Shown: positions 18,466 through 30,963, counted from the stretch's first letter. The stretch is 64,000 bases of DNA from Acidobacteriaceae bacterium (GCA_003151335.1 PLXE01000098.1:1-64000); one strand, 5' to 3'. The notes: generated by a model not told the origin, from the letters alone. Numbers and translations are program-made.

Positions 18466-19672
18466 GGGTCCTCTGGTGCAACAGGCTCGGTATCTGCGGT
18501 TCATACAGCGGCAACAATGGCCGCTGCCGTAGGTTGTAGAAGAAGTAGGTTAGCCACAACCCGCCCACCGCAATGGGCGCGACGATGTACCAGGGGCTGA
18601 GGTAGAAGTGTCCGTGTTCGTGGGCAAAGTTCGGAACTACATACCAATAGATGTCCACCAGCCGCATGAAGATGAGAAAAATTGCCAGGCCAATCAGGCG
18701 ACTGCCGGCGCGCTTGAGTTCCCGCGACAATAGCAGCGCGAAGGGCAGGGCAAAGTGAAACAGAATGATGATCAGTGCCACCACGCCCCATCCCCCGCGT
18801 ATGCGGCGCAGATACCAGCCAATCTCGTCCGGCAGATTGCCCGCCCAGATGATGAGCCACTGCGAAAAGGAGAAGTAGGCGAACAACATCACGAACGTCA
18901 GCATCAATTTGCCGATATCGTGGAACTGCATCGGCTTGATGATTTCGCGGTACGAGCTATAGCGCGTAAAGACGGTCAGCATCACAACCCCAAACGCCAG
19001 TGCCGACAGGCCTTGCCCGGCGATGAAGATGAGCCCATAGATGGTCGAGCCCCAGTGGGGATCGAGCGACATGACCCAGTCCACCACGGCGAAAGACACC
19101 GTCAAGGAATACAGCACCAGCCCCAGGCCGCTTAGCCCCTGGAAGCGGAGCGAAACGCCCGGCGGCAGAGGGCGGTCCTGTTGATCGCCACGGCGAATCA
19201 GCGTGAAGGCAAACCATCCCCAAATGACGAAATAAAGGATCCAGCGGGCGATCCAGCCGCCCAAGCCCGAGGTGTGCAGGTACCAACCATTGCGCGCGGT
19301 GAGCGCCGGATCGGTCATCCACGCGTAAAGGTGGTGGCGCCCGAACAGGATCGGCAGAAACAACACGAACATCAGCGGAAGGCATTTGCAGGCGGCTTCG
19401 AATACCCGGCGCAGCACTAAGCCCCACAGTCCGCCGGAAAGGTACTGCACCATCAACAAAGCCAGGCAACCCAGGCTGAGTCCCAGCCAGAAAATGTAGG
19501 CGATCAGATAACCGCGCAGGACCTGGTCCAACTGATCTCGTGAGATAACTGCGCCGATGACGCACAAGGCAGCGCCCACCACGCCGACCATCAGCCAGCG
19601 CTTCTGCCACTGCGCCGCCTGCGCGGGAACGGCGTATTCGGCTTGTCCGATCTGGGGAATCTCTTGGCTCAT
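18455..19672 (-). CDS. actF: Alternative complex III membrane subunit ActF
   Basis: This 405-residue membrane protein has about ten helices and resembles the quinone-proximal NrfD-like fold of ActC and ActF. ActF anchors alternative complex III, which oxidises menaquinol or ubiquinol. The ATG overlaps the actE stop in an ATGA. Family and order (actA to actF) match known Act operons. Confidence 0.9.
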   Translation of the reverse strand: MSQEIPQIGQAEYAVPAQAAQWQKRWLMVGVVGAALCVIGAVISRDQLDQVLRGYLIAYIFWLGLSLGCLALLMVQYLSGGLWGLVLRRVFEAACKCLPLMFVLFLPILFGRHHLYAWMTDPALTARNGWYLHTSGLGGWIARWILYFVIWGWFAFTLIRRGDQQDRPLPPGVSLRFQGLSGLGLVLYSLTVSFAVVDWVMSLDPHWGSTIYGLIFIAGQGLSALAFGVVMLTVFTRYSSYREIIKPMQFHDIGKLMLTFVMLFAYFSFSQWLIIWAGNLPDEIGWYLRRIRGGWGVVALIIILFHFALPFALLLSRELKRAGSRLIGLAIFLIFMRLVDIYWYVVPNFAHEHGHFYLSPWYIVAPIAVGGLWLTYFFYNLRQRPLLPLYEPQIPSLLHQRTHGH

Positions 19673-20421
19673 GGTTTGGCTTCGCCTCCGTTGGCCGGAG
19701 CCGCATTCGGCTTTGCAGGAGCCGGCGCCGCGGTGGTGGCCCCTTGCGTATCGAAGGGCGGCGAAACGTTAACGCCGGGCGGCGGCTGTTGGGCAATCTG
19801 CTCACCGGGTAGAACATCAGACTCGGTGGCGTGCTGGCTCAACTGCAAGGCTCGAATGTACGCCGCGATCGCCCAGCGGTCCTGCGGCGGAACTTGTTCC
19901 GCGTAGTCGGGCATGGCGCCAAAACCATTGGTCATGACGTCAAAGAAATAGCCGATCGGGGCCTTGCGCAGACGCTCGGTGTTGTACGAAGGCGGGTGCT
20001 TAAAACCACGCTGCACGATCATGCCGTTGCCGTCGCCCAGTTCCGAGTGGCAGGGTGCGCAGTAGATGTTGAAGCGCTGTTGCCCGCGCGCCATCACCTC
20101 AGCCGTCACTGGAAAGGGCATGTAATCGCCATCGTTGCTGCCGATTTTGCCGGTGTAGAAGTAGGTGTCGGCCTCCAAATGCCCACGCGCCACGGTGCCC
20201 TGGATAATGGGCCGCGCCGAACGTTTATCGGCGTAGAAATCGTTCTCGCGCAGCGGGCGATAGTAGGGCTGGTTCTGCATGTCTTCGCGGCAGCCCGAGA
20301 GCAACAACAGTGCTGACGCCAGCAGGATGTAAACCGCTGCCTTGCGGGTGCGCCGCCTGTTGTTTCCAGAGTGCTGGCTCGCGGTCGATGCCCCGCTGTT
20401 AAATTGTGCTGACCAATTAAT
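19669..20421 (-). CDS. actE: Alternative complex III monoheme cytochrome c ActE (probable ATT start)
   Basis: The product is a cytochrome c lipoprotein with the heme motif C-A-P-C-H and a distal N-G-F-G-A-M-P-D methionine segment. The signal is clear: R-R-R-T-R-K, then a hydrophobic stretch and the lipobox L-L-S-G-C. The only canonical start codon in the frame is TTG 20307, inside the hydrophobic core, which would destroy the signal. ATT 20421 lies 5 bp after GGAGGT and overlaps the actD stop, as the other act gene starts overlap their neighbours. I therefore annotate the ATT; a sequence error is the alternative. It passes electrons from ActA/ActB to the oxidase. Confidence 0.85.
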   Translation of the reverse strand: MNWSAQFNSGASTASQHSGNNRRRTRKAAVYILLASALLLLSGCREDMQNQPYYRPLRENDFYADKRSARPIIQGTVARGHLEADTYFYTGKIGSNDGDYMPFPVTAEVMARGQQRFNIYCAPCHSELGDGNGMIVQRGFKHPPSYNTERLRKAPIGYFFDVMTNGFGAMPDYAEQVPPQDRWAIAAYIRALQLSQHATESDVLPGEQIAQQPPPGVNVSPPFDTQGATTAAPAPAKPNAAPANGGEAKP

Positions 20422-20965
20422 GGGGCACCTCCGAAATCGACAGCGGCTTCAGGCTCTCCATGAATCGCTGCGTGTCCACCACATCGAACTTGGGATCGGC
20501 GGCTTCCACGCACAGGAAAAACTTGTCGCGGGTGACGGCGGAAAAGCGGTCCACGTTGAACAGCGGGTGATACGGCATGGGCAGGCCGTTCAAGGCGAAC
20601 ATGCCCAAGACCCCCGAAAGTCCGGCGAACAGAATGGTCATTTCGAACGTCGGAACAATAAACGCCGGCCAGGAATCGTATGGCTTCCCGCCGATGTTGA
20701 GCGGATAGGAAATCACGTTGATCCAATACTGCAGGCCGAACCCCGAAAGCCCGCCCAGCAGTCCACCCAGCAACACGATCAGCGGCACGCGGCTCTTGTG
20801 GAAGCCGATGGCTTCGCTGGCCTCTTCAATGGGAAACGGGCTGTACGCGTCCATCTTGCGGTAACCGGCGGCATAGGCGGCCCTGGCCGCATAGACCAGA
20901 TCGGTGGGCGAATCGAACTCGGCCAGAATACCGTAGATTGCCGGGGAGAGCGGTGCGTGACTCAC
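20417..20965 (-). CDS. actD: Alternative complex III subunit ActD
   Basis: This 182-residue protein has two membrane helices in its middle (about 61-85 and 105-125) and the N-terminal Y-G-I-L-A-E-F-D-S-P pattern of the ActD/DUF3341 family. It is a peripheral-to-membrane linker subunit. Its ATG overlaps the actC stop by four bases. Confidence 0.92.
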   Translation of the reverse strand: MSHAPLSPAIYGILAEFDSPTDLVYAARAAYAAGYRKMDAYSPFPIEEASEAIGFHKSRVPLIVLLGGLLGGLSGFGLQYWINVISYPLNIGGKPYDSWPAFIVPTFEMTILFAGLSGVLGMFALNGLPMPYHPLFNVDRFSAVTRDKFFLCVEAADPKFDVVDTQRFMESLKPLSISEVPH

Positions 20966-22356
20966 TTTGCTTTCACCTCCGCCTCAGGCAGCAGCGTGCG
21001 CATTTCGAAGATGGAAATGGCCGGCATGATGCGAATGAAGATAAAGATGGCCGCGGTGAAGAATCCGATGGTGCCGAAAAAGATCGCGTAGTCCCAGCGC
21101 GTAGCCACGTAATGGCCCCACGACGAGGGCAGGAAGTCGCGACTCAGGCTGGTGATGATGATGATGAAACGCTCCAGCCACATGCCTACCAGAATCACCA
21201 ATGAGATCAGGAAAAGCCATCTGGTGTTGGCGCGAATCTTCGGCGCCCAAAGGACCTGCGGTATGACCAGGTTGAAGAGAATCAGCGTCCAGTAAAACAC
21301 TGCATAAGGGCCGAACCAGCGGTTCTGCATCATGAAGCGTTCGTAAGTCGAACCGCTGTAGAAAGCCATGAAGGCCTCGAAGAAGTAACCGTAGGCAACG
21401 ATCAACCCGGTAGCCAGCATGATCTTGGCCGCGTTCTGCAAGTGGCGCATGGTGATCATGGACTCGAGGTGATAGTAGTGCCGGATGGGAATCGCCAGCA
21501 CCAGCACCATGGCAAAGCCCGAATAAATTGCGCCTGCAACAAAGTAGGGCGGGAAGATGGTGGTATGCCAGCCGGGAACGATGGAAATGGCAAAATCGAA
21601 GCTGACCACGGTGTGAACCGAGAGCACTAGTGGAGTTGCGATTCCGGCCAGCAGAATGTACAGCGCCTCGTAACGCTTCCAATGGCGGGCCGAGCCGCGC
21701 CAGCCCAATCCCAGAATTCCGTAAACCTTCTTGGTGAAAGGATGGCTGGCCTTCTCGCGCATGGTCGCAAAGTCCGGAACCAGGCCGACGTACCAGAACA
21801 CCGCTGAGATGGTGGCGTAGGTCGAAACTGCGAAGACGTCCCACACCAGCGGACTGCGGAATTGCGGCCAGACGCCCATGCTACTGGGGTAAGGGAACAT
21901 CCAGTAAGCCAACCAGGGACGGCCCATGTGCAATAGGGGGAACATCCCGGCGCAGGCCACGGCAAACAGCGTCATGGCTTCGGCGAAACGGTTGATGGAA
22001 TTCCGCCAGGTCTGCTTGAGAAGCAGCAGAATGGCGGAAATCAGCGTGCCAGCGTGGCCGATGCCGATCCACCAGACGAAGTTGATGATGGCGAAGCCCC
22101 AGCCCACGGGAATGTTGATGCCCCAGATTCCGACGCCAATCAGAAACAAGTAGGTGACCGCCGCCATCAGGATCGCGACCAAGCCCATGCCGATGGCCAG
22201 GCCCGCCAACCAACCCAAGCCGATTGGCCGGGTCAGCACGGCATCGGCAATGGTATCGGTCATCGAACCGAACGTCTGCCCCGGCCCTAATACCGGCGGC
22301 TCATCCGGCCAGGGCACGTCCATCAAAACCGTTTTTCCCTCTGGTCCCCGCTGCAT
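20962..22356 (-). CDS. actC: Alternative complex III membrane subunit ActC (NrfD-like)
   Basis: This 464-residue NrfD/PsrC-family integral membrane protein has about ten helices. The N-F-V-W-W-I-G-I-G-H-A-G-T and L-L-H-M-G-R-P-W segments are typical of ActC. It holds the quinol-binding site that faces the ActB iron-sulfur clusters. It begins 2 bp after actB ends. Confidence 0.95.
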   Translation of the reverse strand: MQRGPEGKTVLMDVPWPDEPPVLGPGQTFGSMTDTIADAVLTRPIGLGWLAGLAIGMGLVAILMAAVTYLFLIGVGIWGINIPVGWGFAIINFVWWIGIGHAGTLISAILLLLKQTWRNSINRFAEAMTLFAVACAGMFPLLHMGRPWLAYWMFPYPSSMGVWPQFRSPLVWDVFAVSTYATISAVFWYVGLVPDFATMREKASHPFTKKVYGILGLGWRGSARHWKRYEALYILLAGIATPLVLSVHTVVSFDFAISIVPGWHTTIFPPYFVAGAIYSGFAMVLVLAIPIRHYYHLESMITMRHLQNAAKIMLATGLIVAYGYFFEAFMAFYSGSTYERFMMQNRWFGPYAVFYWTLILFNLVIPQVLWAPKIRANTRWLFLISLVILVGMWLERFIIIITSLSRDFLPSSWGHYVATRWDYAIFFGTIGFFTAAIFIFIRIMPAISIFEMRTLLPEAEVKAK

Positions 22357-22358
22357 CG

Positions 22359-25403
<3,045 letters not shown>

Positions 25404-25462
25404 CTTCTCGTCGGTTTCCGGAAAAGGTCGTTCGTCAAACTACCGCAGTCGGCTCCACGCGA

Positions 25463-26164
25463 CTAGCGGTGACAGGTACTGCAACTGGTAATGCCTTCGA
25501 TGCTGCGAATGTTGTAGCGGTGCTTCAACTCGTTGCCCAGGGCGATCTGGTCGGTGAAGACACTGCCATCGTCCAGCTTCACCTTATTTTGCGAGCTGGG
25601 CGGTTCGTAGCGCATGTTAAACACCTGGTCGCGCGGACGAAGAAATTTTTCCGGCGCGCGATGACAGTTCAAACACCATTCCATCTGCAGCGAGTTGGCC
25701 GCGTAGGTCAGCGGCATCTTGTCCACCGGCCCGTGGCAACTCGCACAGCCAACGCCTTTATTGATATGAATGCTGTGGTCGAAATAAACGAAGTCAGGAA
25801 GGTCGTTGACCCTGGTCCAGATCAGCGACTGGCCGGTCCGATAACTTTCGCGCACCGGTTCCAGCATGGGCGCGTTGGTCCAGATCTGCGAGTGACAATT
25901 CATGCAGGTCTTGGTAGGAGGAATACCCGCGAAACTCGAATTCTCGACCGAGGTGTGGCAGTAGCGGCAGTCGATACCGTCGCCGCCCACGTGGTGCTGG
26001 TGGCTGAACGGCACGGGTTGCGCCTGCGCCACGTTCTGGTAGGTGGCATACGGCGAGCGCTGCACCTCCAGCGCCGCCCACAGCAACACCGACACGACCA
26101 CCACTACCCCGATGATCGACGCCCGTGCAATTGTGTTCGCGCTGCGATGAAAGACTTGGGCCAT
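25463..26164 (-). CDS. actA: Alternative complex III pentaheme cytochrome ActA
   Basis: This 233-residue protein has one N-terminal membrane anchor (about residues 12-32) and five C-x2-C-H heme motifs (C-R-Y-C-H, C-M-N-C-H, C-A-S-C-H, C-L-N-C-H, C-S-T-C-H). The count matches ActA of other phyla. It carries electrons toward the cytochrome c partner and is the first gene of the operon, 59 bp before actB. Confidence 0.95.
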   Translation of the reverse strand: MAQVFHRSANTIARASIIGVVVVVSVLLWAALEVQRSPYATYQNVAQAQPVPFSHQHHVGGDGIDCRYCHTSVENSSFAGIPPTKTCMNCHSQIWTNAPMLEPVRESYRTGQSLIWTRVNDLPDFVYFDHSIHINKGVGCASCHGPVDKMPLTYAANSLQMEWCLNCHRAPEKFLRPRDQVFNMRYEPPSSQNKVKLDDGSVFTDQIALGNELKHRYNIRSIEGITSCSTCHR

Positions 26165-26260
26165 TATTTATGAAGCTTTCCAGTGTTGCGGGTTGGGGAG
26201 CCGATTACCCCTTCGGCGCCCAGATTCGTGCGGTCCTGCGAAGTGCGCGTCTGAGCCTGA

Positions 26261-26292
26261 TGTGACGTGCATCACCCAAGCGAGTGATTATA
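26261..26292 (-). promoter_or_regulatory. act operon promoter with CRP/FNR-like operator
   Basis: On the minus strand an extended -10 (TGTTATAAT; TATAAT at 26292-26287) with a weak TTGCAC about 19 bp upstream faces actA. The palindrome TGTGA-N6-TCACC (plus strand, 26261-26276) is one base from the CRP consensus TGTGA-N6-TCACA. It lies about 11 bp downstream of the -10, so binding there would more likely repress than activate. Confidence 0.55.
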
Positions 26293-26511
26293 ACAAGGTG
26301 GGTTCCCCAATGTGCAAGTGGGACGCCAGAATCGGCGAAGAATCTTTCCTGGCGGGCGAATTCGACGAGAGTCACTTCCGATAAAAGAACGGCTCGGAGC
26401 CGCATAAAACAAGCATTCGCGTGCTTCCCGAATCGGGAATCGGAGGGCGATGGCTGCAAGAAAAAAGAGGACTGAATAATCCGGCTGCGAGATGACGGCG
26501 ACAAGGCATTT
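26293..26511. other. Intergenic region with no recognised gene
   Basis: Apart from the upstream half of the act promoter this stretch holds only very short open frames and no convincing start signal. Two short purine runs (AAAAAAGAGGA near 26461) are seen. It ends at a heptamer array. Confidence 0.5.
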
Positions 26512-26541
26512 GCTAAATGCTAAATGCTAATTGCTAGTTGC
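26512..26541 (+). repeat. Heptamer array A
   Basis: Four head-to-tail 7-bp units (GCTAAAT, GCTAAAT, GCTAATT, GCTAGTT, then GC) fit the GYYRRNN pattern shared with arrays B, C and D. The array overlaps the last codons and supplies the TAG stop of the minus-strand gene that ends at 26520. Confidence 0.8.
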
Positions 26542-28940
26542 TTCTTGAACGTGCGCAGCAACAGCATGGCCAGCACATACGCTGCTGCGCCGCAGGCCAG
26601 CGTGACATTCAATCCGAACTGAATCGCAATCACCATCGCCAACACTGAACCCAGCACGCTCGACGCAGCATTCATGGCCCACGCCCATTCCACCGCGCCA
26701 TGTTTGGCCATGGCACTCCGCTGGTTAGAATCCTGCGACGACAAGGCACGCAGGCCGCTGGGAAACGGCATTCCCATGGCGAAGCCCAGCGGAATCAGAA
26801 GTGCCGCGCTCAGCACCAGCTTCACTACGAAGGGAAGGCCCACCAGCGCCCCCAGCAGGTGTGGCAGAGTGAAAACATAGATCGCCAAGGCCGCCACGAT
26901 GAACGCCATCGCCGAAGCGACCCGAGTGGGCTCGTGGAACCATCGCCGCGAGAGCACGCTGCCCAATCCGCTGGACAGCAGCATGAGGAATATCACTACT
27001 GTAAGAGCGTAGGTTGGATTCCCCAGAAACAATACAAAGCGCTGAATGAGCGCGATCTCCACCAGGATGTACCCCAAACCGATGGCAATGAAATACAGCA
27101 GGCGAACGCTGCGGCCACTTCGCGCCTGTGACGACAGCAGGAGCGGTAGCACAAGAAAACCGATGACGGCGGCGACGGAGATGACCAACACCAGTCCCAG
27201 GATCGCGATGCCAAGGTTCACCTTCCAATCGATGCCGCCGCGGTCCTGGCCGCGGAACACCTGCCCGGGCTTTAGGGTGAAAAAGAAGAACGGCGCGTTA
27301 TCGGTGACCGGCGAAACATTAAACGCGTAATGTGCGGAGAAGCGACGAGCGTCCTGGCTGCGAATCAAATCCGCGAACGCGGGATGCGCCATGCCCGGCG
27401 TGGCAGCGGTGGCGGGCAGGTAAAGCACGTGCAGGTTCAGGTTCGAGTCTCCGGGCGTTTCCCCCTGGATGTGGTTCAGCACAGCCTGCTGCTCTGGCAA
27501 GGTGAAGGGCGACTTCTTCGCCAGCACCAGCACGGGACGCCCATCCACATTCAGCTCGCCGTCGCTGATCACGATGAAATTCTGCGTGCTGTCCGGGACG
27601 CCGAGTTGACGCAGCGCTTCCATGGCCTGCGAGACCACCCGCAGGGCCTCGCGAGGCTGGGTAAATTCCCAGCGCGTGATGGCGACCATGCCGTCGGGCT
27701 TCAGGTGCTCGAAGTACTCGCGGAAGGCCTCTACGGTGTACAGATTGTTTTCGCTGAGGGCAAACGCCCCGGCCGCGGTGGAAGCCCAGGTGTCAACCAG
27801 GGTCATCTGCACCACGTCGTAGCGATCGCGGCTGTTGCGCACGAAGGAGCGCCCATCGCTGACGTGCATGTGCACCTCGGGAATCTGGTAGAGGTGGTGA
27901 GCGTAGTCAGCGAACCCCCCGCGCATGATGTCGGTGGCAATAATGGGATTGATCTCGATGCCGGTGACGTTCGGGCTGCCGTTGGCGACGGCGCGCAGCA
28001 CATCCACTCCGCCGCCCGGGCCGATGATGGCGAAGTCTCCGCGGGGACGCAGCACATTGGCGATCGAGGACGCCGCCGACATCAGATTGCGGCGGTAAGC
28101 CTCATCCCAATGATAGGGATCGGAGTTCATGATGTAGGTGCTGGCGTCGGCGTCGATGACAATCGCCTTGGCGTCTCCCCACCTGTCCACCTCCACGCGC
28201 GAGAGCGCATTCCACTTGGCGTAGAGCGGGGTCTCGCGTTTCATGCCCTTGGCATAAACGATATCAATCAGTTTGCCGCGAAAGTTTGCCGCGATCAGCA
28301 CCAGCAACGCCAGCGCGAGGCCCGCTGGAATGCGACGGCTTCGCGAAGCGCCCCAAGCCGCGCCTGCCGAGGCGACTGCCACCGCCGCAAACAGGATGGT
28401 ATTGGGGCCGCCGATAAAGTTCAGCAGCGGCACCAGCGCCAGGCAGGCCAGCGATCCCCCCAGCAGATCGGCCCCATAGAGCTGGGTAATCCGTGCCGGA
28501 TGGCGCGCAAAGACAAGCGAAAACAATAGTCCCGTGACGAAAAAAGGAACGGCCGAAGCCAGGTAGAGCACCGAAAGGTGACGGAAGTTCGCCCAGTCGA
28601 GGTGCAGCGACACTTGGCTATGCAAAACGATCTCCAGCACGGCCAAGATGACCACTGCATTGGCCGCACACAACCATGCGCCGAGTTGTCCCACCCGCCA
28701 GCGCTCCAGCCACTCTCGCCGCAGATAAGCGAAAACGGCGCCTGCGCCCAGCCCGAGCAGCGCAATCGAGATAGCCAGGAAAGCGAAGTGATAGAAGAGC
28801 ACGACGGAGAAGAGGCGAGTGAGGCCTAATTCCAACAGCAAGGCAGAAAAGCTCATCAGTCCGATGCCGAGTGCGGCGCCGCGAGGCGAGACCGCAGCCG
28901 CCGCTTCGGCCGGGATGGCTTGTTCAGTTGTTCCGATCAT
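26520..28940 (-). CDS. Multi-helix membrane protein with fused spermidine-synthase-like domain
   Basis: This 806-residue protein has N-terminal membrane helices (about residues 20-230), a soluble domain (about 300-470) with the SAM-binding I-G-P-G-G-G-V-D-V-L loop, G-I-E-I-N-P and a D-G-R-S-F-V turn, and more helices at the C-terminus (about 570-790). The soluble part resembles polyamine aminopropyltransferases, but the usual catalytic Asp pair is not evident. Fused membrane/SpeE-like proteins are widespread and mostly uncharacterised, so no substrate is claimed. The last residues come from a repeat array. Confidence 0.85.
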   Translation of the reverse strand: MIGTTEQAIPAEAAAAVSPRGAALGIGLMSFSALLLELGLTRLFSVVLFYHFAFLAISIALLGLGAGAVFAYLRREWLERWRVGQLGAWLCAANAVVILAVLEIVLHSQVSLHLDWANFRHLSVLYLASAVPFFVTGLLFSLVFARHPARITQLYGADLLGGSLACLALVPLLNFIGGPNTILFAAVAVASAGAAWGASRSRRIPAGLALALLVLIAANFRGKLIDIVYAKGMKRETPLYAKWNALSRVEVDRWGDAKAIVIDADASTYIMNSDPYHWDEAYRRNLMSAASSIANVLRPRGDFAIIGPGGGVDVLRAVANGSPNVTGIEINPIIATDIMRGGFADYAHHLYQIPEVHMHVSDGRSFVRNSRDRYDVVQMTLVDTWASTAAGAFALSENNLYTVEAFREYFEHLKPDGMVAITRWEFTQPREALRVVSQAMEALRQLGVPDSTQNFIVISDGELNVDGRPVLVLAKKSPFTLPEQQAVLNHIQGETPGDSNLNLHVLYLPATAATPGMAHPAFADLIRSQDARRFSAHYAFNVSPVTDNAPFFFFTLKPGQVFRGQDRGGIDWKVNLGIAILGLVLVISVAAVIGFLVLPLLLSSQARSGRSVRLLYFIAIGLGYILVEIALIQRFVLFLGNPTYALTVVIFLMLLSSGLGSVLSRRWFHEPTRVASAMAFIVAALAIYVFTLPHLLGALVGLPFVVKLVLSAALLIPLGFAMGMPFPSGLRALSSQDSNQRSAMAKHGAVEWAWAMNAASSVLGSVLAMVIAIQFGLNVTLACGAAAYVLAMLLLRTFKKQLAISI

Positions 28941-29159
28941 GAAGAATTGAGATTACTACGAATGGCCCGCTCATTCGTCGCCTAGAGGTGGGAGACCCTA
29001 CGAAGAACCGATCAGGTAAAGGCAGGGGATCGCTTCCGTCTAACGCTTGCCTCCGCTTAACATTTGATCTTCATGTCACAGACAAATGCTGGCGCGTTGC
29101 GATAGACTTGGCAGGCAGCAAGATCTGTACCGATTCTGATGGCCCACGGAGGATGGCTC

Positions 29160-30833
29160 ATGTCTTGTCGTATTGCAGTAGCGCCCCAACGAGTTCTTGC
29201 CATATTTCTCACAACGGCGTTCGTGGTGGTTTTACTGGCTGCCGGTGCCACGGCGCAAAACGCGTATCAGCCAAGAGATGAAATCTTCGGCGGATATTCC
29301 TGGTTAGCGCCGAATGGATGGGGTGATCTCGACTATAGGATCAACAACATTCCAAAAGGCTTCGACGCTTCCAACACCTATTACTTTTGTGCCACGTGTA
29401 ATCTTGGCGTCGTGATAGATGGCAGCGGCCATTTTAGTGGAGCCACCACACCCGGGAATCCTTTTACTTCAAACGACAAAACTGGCGTCGGCTATGTCCT
29501 GGGCGGGCTCCAGTACAAGTACCACACAAACTCCTTGTCGCCATTTTTCCGTGGTTTCGTGGGAGTGGCAAATATATCTCCTGATTGCTGCCATGACACG
29601 GAGTGGAGTTTCGCGGCTGGCGGCGGCGGCGGACTCGATCTGAGGGTGAGCCCGCGGTTCTCGATTCGCCTGGTTCAGGCCGACTACATTTATTCACACT
29701 ACAGTCACATATTCGCAAGCACCCACTCGACCCAATGGAACAGTGTCCGTTTGGCGACCGGCGTAGTCTTCAACCTTGGCAACTGCGGCGCACCAGCACC
29801 GCTTTCCTGTACCGCGTCAGCGGCGCCCACGGAAGTTTGGGTAGGCGAGCCGGTACAGCTCAACGCTACCGGCACGAACTTTAACCCGAAACACACACCA
29901 ACCTACGGCTGGACCGCAGCCGGTGGCAAGCTTTCGGGCAATGCTGCCCAAACCGCCACAATTGATACGACCGGTATGGCGGCGGGCAGCTACACCGCCA
30001 AGGCGACCATCGCCGATCCGAAAATGAAGAAGAACGGCTCGGCCACGTGTACGGCATCTTTCAGCGTGAAGGAGCGGCCGCAGCCGCCGATGAATCCGCC
30101 CCAGGTGAGTTGCTCCGTCAGTCCGGCGAACGTGAAGGCCGGTGAGACCGTCACCATCGCAGCCACGGCGAGCAGCCCCGATAACGCGCAAATCACAGGC
30201 TACTCGTATCAAGCCACTGCCGGTAGCATCAACGGGAGCGGTGCGACGGCCACGCTGAACACCGCCGGGATTGCTTCTTCCGGCACCGTTACCATCTCCG
30301 TCGTTGCCACCGATGCCCGACAACTCACAGGCACAGGGACCTGTGCGGTTGAGGTCAATGTGGCGCCGCCGGTAACCGCCCGAACTCCCATCGAGTTCAT
30401 ACCGCGGCCGCATCAGCGGTACATACCGTGGCGGGTTGATAACGTGGCCAAGGCGATTCTCGACGACGACGCGAGCGCCCTGAAAAACGATCCTGGCGCG
30501 AAGCTGGTGATCGTTGGTTACGCTGACGACGAGAAGCCGCCTATGGTGGGCAAGGGCAAGAAGGCCGAGCCCATGAATCTGGCGGCACAACGCGCCGTAA
30601 ATGCAAAGGCATACCTGGTAGCGGCTCCGCCCGATGGGCAGGGCATCGATCCCGGCCGTATCGAGGTGCGGACCGGCGCCGGCAAACAGCACCTAGCTGA
30701 CATCTTCTGGGTGCCGCAAGGCGCGGACGTCAGCAGCTCGACTCTGCTGCAATCCACCGTGCCGGTGGACGAGACAAAGGTGAAGCCGAGCAACAACGCG
30801 TACCCGAAACCAAAATCGGCGGCGCACCAATAA
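29160..30833 (+). CDS. OmpA-family outer-membrane protein with Ig-like repeats
   Basis: The product is about 557 residues from ATG 29160, which follows GGAGG at good spacing. A signal peptide is followed by a beta-barrel-like N-terminal half (about 30-215), two Ig-like regions (about 220-320 and 325-405, each opening with a C-x-A/V-S-x-x-P pattern) and an OmpA-like peptidoglycan-binding domain (about 410-540) with A-A-Q-R-A-V-N-A-K and G-R-I-E-V-R-T-G-A. It probably links outer membrane and cell wall. A strong hairpin follows. Confidence 0.85.
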   Translation: MSCRIAVAPQRVLAIFLTTAFVVVLLAAGATAQNAYQPRDEIFGGYSWLAPNGWGDLDYRINNIPKGFDASNTYYFCATCNLGVVIDGSGHFSGATTPGNPFTSNDKTGVGYVLGGLQYKYHTNSLSPFFRGFVGVANISPDCCHDTEWSFAAGGGGGLDLRVSPRFSIRLVQADYIYSHYSHIFASTHSTQWNSVRLATGVVFNLGNCGAPAPLSCTASAAPTEVWVGEPVQLNATGTNFNPKHTPTYGWTAAGGKLSGNAAQTATIDTTGMAAGSYTAKATIADPKMKKNGSATCTASFSVKERPQPPMNPPQVSCSVSPANVKAGETVTIAATASSPDNAQITGYSYQATAGSINGSGATATLNTAGIASSGTVTISVVATDARQLTGTGTCAVEVNVAPPVTARTPIEFIPRPHQRYIPWRVDNVAKAILDDDASALKNDPGAKLVIVGYADDEKPPMVGKGKKAEPMNLAAQRAVNAKAYLVAAPPDGQGIDPGRIEVRTGAGKQHLADIFWVPQGADVSSSTLLQSTVPVDETKVKPSNNAYPKPKSAAHQ

Positions 30834-30850
30834 CCACCGGAACGAGAACA

Positions 30851-30886
30851 GACCGCATTATGCCGCGAAGGCGGCGTAATGCGGTC
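30851..30886. terminator. Long hairpin between convergent genes
   Basis: A 16-bp stem (GACCGCATTATGCCGC / GCGGCGTAATGCGGTC, one G-T wobble) with a GAAG tetraloop lies between the OmpA-like and JAMM genes. There is no strong T-run, so it may act in both directions. Confidence 0.7.
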
Positions 30887-30963
30887 GCCGTTACACCTTT
30901 GGTTGAGAATCAGGAAGAACGAGCGGCGCCGCCGCTTGCCAGTCGGCATCGTTCGCGCCCAGT

